Shown here one piece after another: positions 46,333 to 52,819 of a stretch of 64,000 nt of DNA. The notes below the pieces were generated by a model. That model was not told the DNA's origin and did not search any database. It saw nothing but the letters and a program-made list of their open reading frames with translations. Every line of letters starts with the position of its first letter. The first letter of the stretch is position 1. Source of the DNA: Klebsiella pneumoniae (GTDB taxonomy: Bacteria; Myxococcota_A; UBA796; SXON01); NCBI GenBank assembly GCA_945861635.1, contig CAMAWH010000006.1:1-64000 (forward strand), given 5' to 3'. Position numbers and translations under genes: made by a program.

Positions 46333-47498
46333 CAGGCCACCGCCAGGGCGCGACGAACGCCGTCCGCGAGTTGCCCCATTCGGTCGGCCATCAGCCGCGG
46401 CGAACGGTGCGCCGGATTCCACACGTCCCCTGCGAGAAGCGAGGTAATTCCACGCCGGAAGTAGGGCTTCTGCAGTTCGCGCGGCGCAAGCGCAACCGTC
46501 ATGAACGCGCCATCGTACCAGTGGTCGATGACTTTCCGGAAAATGCCCGCGCCCGCCCGATACTGCGCCTGCCACGCCGGAAGATCGCCACCATCCAAGG
46601 CCGCCGCGAGCGTTTTTGCGCCGTGAAGACCCAACAACACACCCGAGCTGAAAACGGGGTCGATGAACGTCGCGGCGTCCCCGCAGAACGCGAACCCCTC
46701 ACCGTAAAAGGACGTGGAGGTCGCCGTGAAGTCTTGAAGACCGCGAAACGGCAGTATTCGCTCGGCCTGCCCCAGCCGCATCGATGCGTCTGGGCTCATG
46801 GCGATAGCGGCTTTGAAGCGTTCCTCGGCGGTACCGCGGAGCGTGCATGCAGGCGACATGACCACCCCCACGCTGGCGAGACCACCGCCGAACGGAATAA
46901 TCCAGATCCATCCTCCAGGAATGCAACAGATCGTGATGTCCCCCGGCGTGTCCGGAGCAAACTGCTGAACGCCCCGGCAGCGCGTACCAACGGCAGAATT
47001 CTTGAGCCGGGGATCCCCGGTTCGGAGGCCCAACTTCGCGGACATCCACATCGATCGACCCGCGGCGTCGATGATGAGCGGCGCCTCCAGGGTACCGGCA
47101 GACGTGTGGAGCTTCCCGGGGAGATCGAAACCGTGCGCTTCTGCGTACACGATGCGACACCCCGCTTCACGCGCAACGTCCCGCCATTGCATATCGAACA
47201 CTTCACGCTGGACCTGCCACGCGTACGGGTACCTCGGATCCTCGGCCTCCGAGAAGTCGAACCGCACGCTTTCCCCGTCCTGACAGAAAACCGCGCCGTG
47301 CTTGACGAGGTAAGGGGACATGTCGAAACCCAACTCATCGAAAATTTCGGTGGAGCAGGGCAACATCGACTCCCCGACCACGCTCTCGGGACACTCCACG
47401 GACTCGACGAGGGTGACGCGGGCACCGCGCCGCGCAAGGTACGTCCCCAACGTGCAGCCGGTCGGCCCCGCGCCTATCACGAGGATCTCCGCGTTCAC
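46332..47498 (-). CDS. Halogenase/geranylgeranyl-reductase-like FAD monooxygenase
   Basis: 388 residues. FAD motifs are ILVIGAGPTGCTLGTYLARR at the start and FCGDAATFIDPVFSSG in the C-terminal half. WIWIIP (197-202) matches the WxWxIP signature of flavin-dependent halogenases. The Lys that makes chloramine in true tryptophan halogenases is not clearly conserved (VKHGAVFCQDG), so a plain oxidoreductase or hydroxylase role is equally possible. Halogenase-like genes occur in xanthomonadin-type polyene clusters. The ATG overlaps the carrier-protein stop (ATGA). Confidence 0.82.
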   Translation of the reverse strand: MNAEILVIGAGPTGCTLGTYLARRGARVTLVESVECPESVVGESMLPCSTEIFDELGFDMSPYLVKHGAVFCQDGESVRFDFSEAEDPRYPYAWQVQREVFDMQWRDVAREAGCRIVYAEAHGFDLPGKLHTSAGTLEAPLIIDAAGRSMWMSAKLGLRTGDPRLKNSAVGTRCRGVQQFAPDTPGDITICCIPGGWIWIIPFGGGLASVGVVMSPACTLRGTAEERFKAAIAMSPDASMRLGQAERILPFRGLQDFTATSTSFYGEGFAFCGDAATFIDPVFSSGVLLGLHGAKTLAAALDGGDLPAWQAQYRAGAGIFRKVIDHWYDGAFMTVALAPRELQKPYFRRGITSLLAGDVWNPAHRSPRLMADRMGQLADGVRRALAVA

Positions 47499-47800
47499 GA
47501 CGCGCCGCCCACCAACCCGCCATCAATGAAGCGCGACAGGGTGGTCACCGACTGGAAGACCTTCCGGCCCTCCGCATCGTCCGGTATTTTCCGGCCGAAC
47601 TCCTCTTCGATGTGAATCGCGAGTTCCAGAGCATCGACCGAGTCCAGACCAAGCCCGGCGGCACCGAAGAGCGGCGCGTCGTCCACGATGTCTTCCGGGG
47701 CCACGCCCTCCAGCATGAGGACCCGAACGATCAGCTCTTTGACGCGGTTGGAAGTGTCCTGCACGGCCCGTGGGCTAACCGGCCCGGCGCGCCGCCGCAC
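47495..47800 (-). CDS. Acyl carrier protein (first of cluster)
   Basis: Up to 101 residues. The phosphopantetheine motif is GLGLDSVDALELAIHIEEEF with Ser in DSVD. The core starts VKELIVRVLMLEGVAPEDI, so GTG 47764 may be the true start instead of GTG 47800. It lies 16 bases after the MBL-like stop and overlaps the FAD enzyme start. Two distinct carrier proteins in one operon parallel the ApeE/ApeF pair of aryl-polyene clusters. Confidence 0.88.
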   Translation of the reverse strand: MRRRAGPVSPRAVQDTSNRVKELIVRVLMLEGVAPEDIVDDAPLFGAAGLGLDSVDALELAIHIEEEFGRKIPDDAEGRKVFQSVTTLSRFIDGGLVGGAS

Positions 47801-47815
47801 CCAGCGCCGATGGAG

Positions 47816-48424
47816 TCAGCCCGCGGACAAGGCCGACGCCAACGCCCGCAACAGCGCCTTGCCGTCGTTCCATGCCGAAAATCCATCGCCCACGAGCACG
47901 GCGCCGATGTCGGGCAGCGCGGCGAGGCGGACCACGGACGCGATGGCGAGCGCCTTGTCGGTGAGCTTGGCATCGGGAAGCAACATCAGTTGCCCCGCGC
48001 GATGTGCGCGAATCAGATCGCCCGTGATGAGCGTCGTATCCTCCAACAACAGGGCGAGTTCACCCGGTGTCTTCGATCCTTTGACCTCGAACGCCACCAG
48101 ATTCGGCGCCACTTCGTCGCCGTCGGAAACCCAGCGATCGCACGCGAATGGAAAGGTGTCTCGTTCCTGAGCCGGACCGACGAGCGTGGCGCCAAACTCC
48201 GAAGCGATGGCAGCGGCCGCGCGAGTGTGGTCGGAATTGGTGACCACCACGATGGCAACACCCCCCAGTTCCACGAGGTGGGCGCGATCGTGCTCGTCGA
48301 GGGGCATCGGGTCGACGACGACGTTTCCGCCCGCACGACGCCACAGCACGGCGTTGAAATCGACGTTTCGGGCGCGATCGAACGCATCCCAACCAAACAA
48401 ATCTGCGCGATGAAGCGACTTCAT
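47816..48424 (-). CDS. Degenerate metallo-beta-lactamase-fold protein
   Basis: 202 residues from ATG 48424, overlapping the upstream lipoprotein stop (ATGA). The layout resembles an MBL fold: VDFNAVLWRRAGGNVVVDPM, IVVVTNSDHTRAAAAIASEF, TLITGDLIRAHRAGQL. The metal motif HxHxDH is reduced to NSDH, losing the first two His, while the Asp-His pair and a GDLI segment remain. It may bind metal weakly or be non-catalytic. Its place in the operon suggests a role with acyl-carrier intermediates. Confidence 0.6.
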   Translation of the reverse strand: MKSLHRADLFGWDAFDRARNVDFNAVLWRRAGGNVVVDPMPLDEHDRAHLVELGGVAIVVVTNSDHTRAAAAIASEFGATLVGPAQERDTFPFACDRWVSDGDEVAPNLVAFEVKGSKTPGELALLLEDTTLITGDLIRAHRAGQLMLLPDAKLTDKALAIASVVRLAALPDIGAVLVGDGFSAWNDGKALLRALASALSAG

Positions 48425-48783
48425 TCGACAACACAATCGGGGGGCGAACCGGATCCGTCCAGCGTGGACGCTTCCCAGGTCTCGCTTTCTCCTTCGGCTA
48501 CGGTGAGGGTGTCCGATACCGCACACGCCCCGGCTCCGAAAACCGTCCACACGTAGTCACCCGGTTCTACATTTTCAGAGGTAGATACTCCATTTTCAAG
48601 TTCCGTAGCGACGATGTGTCCGGAGGCGTCCAGCGGTCCCAAATAGGCATCCACGCTTTCCCCAGTGGAGTTCACCAGGGAGAGCTCGGAAAGCGTTTCG
48701 TCGGAACTATCTCCGCCGCCCGCGTCTTTGAGCCCGGCGTTGAAGCCGGGTCCGATGCATGCGATAAAAATAAGGATCATCAT
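48421..48783 (-). CDS. Small short-signal lipoprotein in the ketosynthase operon
   Basis: 120 residues starting MMILIFIAC with lipobox Cys9 and no in-frame upstream start. The mature part is acidic and Ser/Gly-rich, then a beta-type domain (LSLVNSTGESVDAYLGPLDA; GDYVWTVFGAGACAVSDTL) with two later Cys. No family recognised. It is 12 bases after the Cys-repeat gene and overlaps the MBL-like gene, so it is the first or second gene of the operon. Confidence 0.65.
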   Translation of the reverse strand: MMILIFIACIGPGFNAGLKDAGGGDSSDETLSELSLVNSTGESVDAYLGPLDASGHIVATELENGVSTSENVEPGDYVWTVFGAGACAVSDTLTVAEGESETWEASTLDGSGSPPDCVVE

Positions 48784-48795
48784 GGACTCCCTGAG

Positions 48796-49170
48796 CTACC
48801 AACGCCCCGGATACCGACGGCCAGAGCCGCACAGGTGCCGGAGGTCGTTGTTTGAAATGGACCCACAATTCGACTGGCCGTAATGCCGCAGGTCATTGTC
48901 GGAGATGGATCCGTAGTTGCCTGAACAGTAGTGACGAAGATCGTTGTCCGAAATGGAGCCGCAATTGGATTGACACAAATGCCGTTGATCGGTATTCGAA
49001 ATGGAACCGCAATTCGAACTGCACAGGTGCCGCATGTCATTGTTGGAGATCGCGCCACAGCTGCTTTGGCAATAATGGCGCAAATCATTGTTTGAAATGG
49101 CGCCGCAATTGGCGGCCTCCGCAGCCGGGGCCGCCAGCCGGAGGAGCAGGAAGATGGGCAGAAAACGCAT
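48796..49170 (-). CDS. Secreted six-copy Cys-pair repeat protein
   Basis: 124 residues. A signal peptide (MRFLPIFLLLRLAAPAAEA) is followed from residue 21 by six tandem 16-residue units of the form NCGSISNNDLRHLCQS, then a short basic tail GRRYPGRW. Each unit has two Cys 12 residues apart, except unit 5 (NYGSISDNDLRHYGQS), where both are lost together, which suggests the two pair in a disulfide. The ISxxDxRHxC core resembles short repeats I have seen in secreted bacterial proteins, but I cannot name a family. It may be the first gene of the ketosynthase operon. Confidence 0.75.
   Translation of the reverse strand: MRFLPIFLLLRLAAPAAEAANCGAISNNDLRHYCQSSCGAISNNDMRHLCSSNCGSISNTDQRHLCQSNCGSISDNDLRHYCSGNYGSISDNDLRHYGQSNCGSISNNDLRHLCGSGRRYPGRW
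48823..49110 (-). repeat. Six tandem 48-bp repeats
   Basis: The DNA encoding the 16-residue units forms six head-to-tail 48-bp copies with conserved codons for Cys, Gly, Ile-Ser, Asp and Arg-His. Units differ by scattered substitutions, so they are older than the near-identical repeats at the left end of the window. Confidence 0.85.
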
Positions 49171-49239
49171 TGTCATCGTGTAACCGGACGGCGGAATCAA
49201 GGCCCTTTGCAGGCGAAACCTGACTCAAGGTCCGCGGTA

Positions 49240-49269
49240 TTGTCAACGCCGCGTCGCTTCATGGATAAT
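49240..49269 (+). promoter_or_regulatory. Predicted sigma70-like promoter for the receiver-HATPase gene
   Basis: TTGTCA at 49240-49245 and GATAAT at 49264-49269 are separated by 18 bases, a good match to a vegetative promoter. Transcription would begin near 49276, about 70 bases before the preferred ATG. Confidence 0.5.
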
Positions 49270-49345
49270 TTGCGTTTAGCGGCTGGACACCGGTGCCGAT
49301 GTTGGGGACACTCGGATCAACGTGCCCCAATCCCTGCCACCCCCG

Positions 49346-50497
49346 ATGAAAGTTACCGACGCGGTTGTCCTCTACGTGGACGACGACGAGGCCAATCGCA
49401 TCGCGTTCAGCGCCAGTTTCGGCAGTTCGCACCACGTCGAAAGCGTCGCCACACCCCAGGAAGCGTTGGCACGGTTCGAATCTGATCCGGTCGGTGTCCT
49501 GGTGACCGACCTCCGCACGGCGGGAATGACCGGCGAGGATCTCTGCCGCGTCGTGAGCGGGCGCCACCCGGATGTCCTGCGGGTGCTGATTGCCGGGCCA
49601 GCCGACCACGCCGCCGCCGACGATGCCGTGCGCCGGGGAGTGGCAGATCGCTGGGTCAGCAAGCCGTGGTCCGCCGCGGAGATGGCGCAAGTGCTTCGCG
49701 ATCAGGTGGCGCGCGTCCAGCTGCTGCGCGCGGTTCGCCACCTGCGCGGACGACTCACCGAAAAAGAGCGCCTCGCGCGCCTGAATGTGATGGGGGAGCG
49801 TATGACCGCCGAGTTGACAAACGTCACGACCTCCGTCCAGATGAACATCGATCACATCGAAGTCATCGTGGAGAGCGTCGTCAGCGCGCTCCCTCGCGAC
49901 GCCGTGAGCGAATTACGCGCGGAATTGAGGGATCTTTCCGAGTCCTCCCGCTACCTCGGCGAACTCTACCGCGAGGCGACGAGCCGGCGAAGGCGCGGAG
50001 ATTCTCAGCGGGTTTCGGTGAGCGAACTCGAACCGGTCATCAAGCTCGCCGCCGAACTGGTTGGGCAGGAATTGTCAGGAATCTCGGAATTGAACGTCGA
50101 TTGTCCCGCGGGTGCTCGCGCATGGGCGGATCGCACGGCCGTCGCACGCATCCTGTCCAATCTGCTCGTCAACGCCTGCCAGGCTCTGGCCGAGTCGGGG
50201 CGGGACGATGGGCGGGTGTCCGTCAGCGTCATCGAGCGCCTGGCAACCGTGGAAATCCACGTCCGCGACGACGGGCCGGGCATCGACGCCGGCCTGCGGG
50301 CTCGCCTTTTCCAACCCCTCTTCACGACGCGAGAGAGCCGCGGAGGTAGCGGACTCGGTCTATCGATGAGCCGCGAGCTCGCCATCGCCAACGGCGGTAC
50401 CCTTTCCGTGATCGACTGCGACTCCGGCGCGGAATTTGTGCTCGAACTACCCCGCGTCGCGCCGCATTCCCTTCGGCTCTCCGCCGGCGAAGAGTAG
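49346..50497 (+). CDS. Receiver-HATPase sensor-like protein lacking the phospho-His
   Basis: 383 residues (GTG 49322 is an alternative, eight codons earlier). Residues 1-115 are a response-regulator receiver with acidic pair D12-D13 (VDDDEAN), phosphoacceptor D55 (VLVTDLRTAGMTG) and Lys96 (VSKPW). A helical region (about 115-200) stands where HisKA should be, but the H-box reads MGERMTAELTNVTTSV with Thr where His is expected. The C-terminal HATPase_c domain is intact: NLLVNACQALAESG, DDGPGIDAG, GGSGLGLSMSRELA. It may act as a phosphorylation-gated ATPase or use another His. Divergent from the ketosynthase operon. Confidence 0.85.
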   Translation: MKVTDAVVLYVDDDEANRIAFSASFGSSHHVESVATPQEALARFESDPVGVLVTDLRTAGMTGEDLCRVVSGRHPDVLRVLIAGPADHAAADDAVRRGVADRWVSKPWSAAEMAQVLRDQVARVQLLRAVRHLRGRLTEKERLARLNVMGERMTAELTNVTTSVQMNIDHIEVIVESVVSALPRDAVSELRAELRDLSESSRYLGELYREATSRRRRGDSQRVSVSELEPVIKLAAELVGQELSGISELNVDCPAGARAWADRTAVARILSNLLVNACQALAESGRDDGRVSVSVIERLATVEIHVRDDGPGIDAGLRARLFQPLFTTRESRGGSGLGLSMSRELAIANGGTLSVIDCDSGAEFVLELPRVAPHSLRLSAGEE

Positions 50498-50512
50498 GCC
50501 GGGGGTTCGTGG

Positions 50513-50983
50513 TTACCGCCGAAGCGTGAACGTGCAGCCGTCTTCACACGTGCCCGTTGCTTTGTCGGCCGAACTCAGCGTGCCGACGCAGCCGTTGACT
50601 CCATCGTCGTCGAATGTGATCGTGTCCGCGTCTATCCTTCCGCCGAACGGCATGCCCATCGTCATGCCCGAGGAATAGGCAATCGTGATGTGACATTCGT
50701 CGACGCTGATCTCGCAAGGGGTTCGCATCTGTGGACACTCCCCGGTCCACGCCCAGTCGTCCCCGGGGTTCATCTCTGAAAAATCGCCGCAATCGGCGTC
50801 GGCGTCACTGTCCGAGTCGGCGTCGGAATCCGCATCCGCATCGCTATCGGAATCGGAATCGCTGTCCGAATCCGTGTCCGCGTCTGAAGCGGCAGTATCG
50901 GCCGCCGCGGAATCGTCGTCCTTGCCATTGGAACCGCTGCAGGCGAGGAGGACAATCGGAAGTAGAAAACGTGAGGTACGCAT
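50513..50983 (-). CDS. Asp/Ser-repeat lipoprotein
   Basis: 156 residues. Signal MRTSRFLLPIVLLAC with lipobox Cys15; then an acidic SD/AD repeat linker (about residues 21-64), of a type often used to hold domains away from the membrane. A small C-terminal beta domain with six Cys follows (ADCGDFSEMNPGDDW; CEISVDECHITIAYSSGM; GCVGTLSSADKATGTCEDGC). Function unknown. Convergent with the receiver-HATPase gene. Confidence 0.78.
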   Translation of the reverse strand: MRTSRFLLPIVLLACSGSNGKDDDSAAADTAASDADTDSDSDSDSDSDADADSDADSDSDADADCGDFSEMNPGDDWAWTGECPQMRTPCEISVDECHITIAYSSGMTMGMPFGGRIDADTITFDDDGVNGCVGTLSSADKATGTCEDGCTFTLRR

Positions 50984-51106
50984 TCGCCAAAGGTAGCCAA
51001 CCTGGGGCGGGTGCGCGAGTGTGATCGGGGGCACCACATGTGGCCGCCCTACCCTCCGCACACCTCGATTCACCGGGTTACTCGTGTGCTCCCTTTCGGA
51101 GTGTCC

Positions 51107-52048
51107 ATGGAATCGTTTGCCGGCGTGAGCTTCCTCTGCCTCGCAGCCACGGCGTTCATCGTCGTCATGAGCTCGTTCACAACCATCAACCAGGGCACGA
51201 TTGGCGTCGTCCTGATGTTCGGGAAGTTCCGTCGGATCCTGCCGCCTGGCCTCAACTTCAAGATTCCGATTCTCGAAATCGTCTCCCGACGGATCTCCAT
51301 CCAGCACCGGTCGGTGGAGTTGGCCTTCCAGGCTATCACCTCGGATCAGGCAAACGTCGGCTTCAAGGCCATGCTGCTGTACTCCCCGCTGAATCAAGAA
51401 GAGGAGACGATCAAGAATGTTGCGTTCAAGTTCATCGACGACCAGAACATGATGACCGCGCTCGTCCGCACCGTCGAAGGCTCCGTGCGCGCGTACGTTG
51501 CGACCAAGAAGCAGTCCGAGATCCTTGGACTTCGCGGTGAGATCGTGGAGTCTGTGAAGGGTCACCTCGACGTCACGCTGGAAGGTTGGGGCTACCACCT
51601 GCTCGACCTCCAGATGAACGACATCATCTTTGACGACGCGATCATGCGCTCGATGGCGCAAGTCGTCGCAAGCAGCAACCTGAAAGCGGCCGCGGAGAAC
51701 GAAGGTCAAGCCTTACTCATCACCAGGACGAAGCAGGCAGAGGCCGAGGGCAATGCCATCAAGATCAGCGCCGAGGCCGAGCGTCAGGCACTGCGCCTGC
51801 GTGGTCAAGGCATCGCGCTTTTCCGGGAAGAGGTGGCAAAGGGCATGAGCGAAGCTGCGAAACAGATGAAAGAGGCTGACCTCGACGCCTCGTTCATCCT
51901 GTTCTCCATGTGGACGGAGGCGATCAAGCACTTTGCCGAAAACGGAAAGGGCAACGTTATCTTTCTCGACGGTTCGGCGGACGCGTCCAAGCGCACGATG
52001 CAAGAGCTCATGGCGCTCGGGCAGGGACTCAGCCCAGCCAAAAAATAG
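51107..52048 (+). CDS. SPFH/Band 7 membrane protein
   Basis: 313 residues. An N-terminal transmembrane helix (about 5-24) precedes an SPFH domain: INQGTIGVVLMFGKFRRILP, LNFKIPILEIVSRRISIQH, IVESVKGHLDVTLEGWGYHL and LLDLQMNDIIFDDAIMRSMA. A coiled-coil tail rich in Glu, Lys and Ala (KQAEAEGNAIKISAEAERQA) completes it, as in stomatin, prohibitin and HflK/C. These form membrane microdomain oligomers. No NfeD or FtsH partner is adjacent. ATG 51107 has ggag five bases upstream. Confidence 0.9.
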   Translation: MESFAGVSFLCLAATAFIVVMSSFTTINQGTIGVVLMFGKFRRILPPGLNFKIPILEIVSRRISIQHRSVELAFQAITSDQANVGFKAMLLYSPLNQEEETIKNVAFKFIDDQNMMTALVRTVEGSVRAYVATKKQSEILGLRGEIVESVKGHLDVTLEGWGYHLLDLQMNDIIFDDAIMRSMAQVVASSNLKAAAENEGQALLITRTKQAEAEGNAIKISAEAERQALRLRGQGIALFREEVAKGMSEAAKQMKEADLDASFILFSMWTEAIKHFAENGKGNVIFLDGSADASKRTMQELMALGQGLSPAKK

Positions 52049-52078
52049 GCTCCGACTCACGCGATCGCCGCGCTCCGG

Positions 52079-52723
52079 TCAGCGCCGCGGCGCCACGGGC
52101 TTGCCCATGAGGGGATGATCGACCATCGGCGGCGGCGCGCCCATTAGAATCGGCGGTGCCGTGATGCCACCCATCATGGGCGTCGGCTCTGCAACATCGC
52201 CCATTTCGACACGCGGCTGCGCGAGCGCGATCCTCCCAATGGGGTGCTCGTTCGAAGGCGAGGCGGGCTCACCCACCGTCGTTTCGTGACCGTCGGAGAA
52301 TGGTGTTAGAAGCTCCGGTATCGTCGTCGTAGGGGAGACACGCTGCCCTTGGCCGTCGCGCACGTTGACGGTCGTTGCGGCAACCTGATGCGAGATTGTG
52401 TGGCGCGTCGTGTTGCCCGAATCGCCGGCGTCGGCCGAATCGTACGGCACTGCGCACGCCGCGAGTCCTGCGGTGGCAATCGTGAACGCCAACGCTGCAA
52501 GGCGATCCCGCGTAAGTACGCGTCCCGACAAGTCCCGGTGAATCCGGAGGCAGGGCGCAACCGGCGCAGCCAGCATTCGCTCCATCTCGCACTCGTCGAG
52601 CGCCGTCGTATCATACACGTTCTTCTTGCATAGTTTACAGAACCTGGCGCGGTCATCGCCCTTCATTTCGGTCCAGAGGGCGGCGCAGGGCTTGGTGATG
52701 GCAACGTCGTCGATGATGCTCAT
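52079..52723 (-). CDS. Cys-motif N-terminal membrane protein
   Basis: 214 residues. Residues 10-70 carry KPCAALWTEMKGDDRARFC, KLCKKNVYDTTALDECEME and PCLRIHRDLSGRVLTRDRLA. This Cys-rich module (KPC-x3-W-x2-M-GD-x4-FC-x2-C) recurs at the N-terminus of many myxobacterial proteins and looks metal-binding. A hydrophobic segment (ALAFTIATAGLAACAVPY) and a Pro/Met-rich tail with MMGG and MGAPPPM-type repeats follow. The tail would be extracytoplasmic. No function assigned. Confidence 0.7.
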   Translation of the reverse strand: MSIIDDVAITKPCAALWTEMKGDDRARFCKLCKKNVYDTTALDECEMERMLAAPVAPCLRIHRDLSGRVLTRDRLAALAFTIATAGLAACAVPYDSADAGDSGNTTRHTISHQVAATTVNVRDGQGQRVSPTTTIPELLTPFSDGHETTVGEPASPSNEHPIGRIALAQPRVEMGDVAEPTPMMGGITAPPILMGAPPPMVDHPLMGKPVAPRR

Positions 52724-52819
52724 GGGGTGGGCTCCACCTGTGCAACGGAGCGCCAAAGCGCACACTTACACTCAATCGGCGATTTCTCCGCGGTATGCTC
52801 GTCACACCCCGGAACCGCG

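Noticed and set aside
46332-47498. Calling this gene a true tryptophan halogenase
   Set aside because: WxWxIP is present but the catalytic Lys context is not convincing, and related reductases share the fold.
48823-49110. 48-bp repeats considered as a CRISPR or regulatory array
   Set aside because: They keep reading frame, encode conserved Cys/Asp/Arg-His residues and follow a signal peptide, so they are coding.
49218-49246. Minus-strand promoter with a perfect TTGACA at 49241-49246
   Set aside because: The -10 at the right distance reads TCAGGT, too poor to call, although it lies in the right place for the ketosynthase operon.
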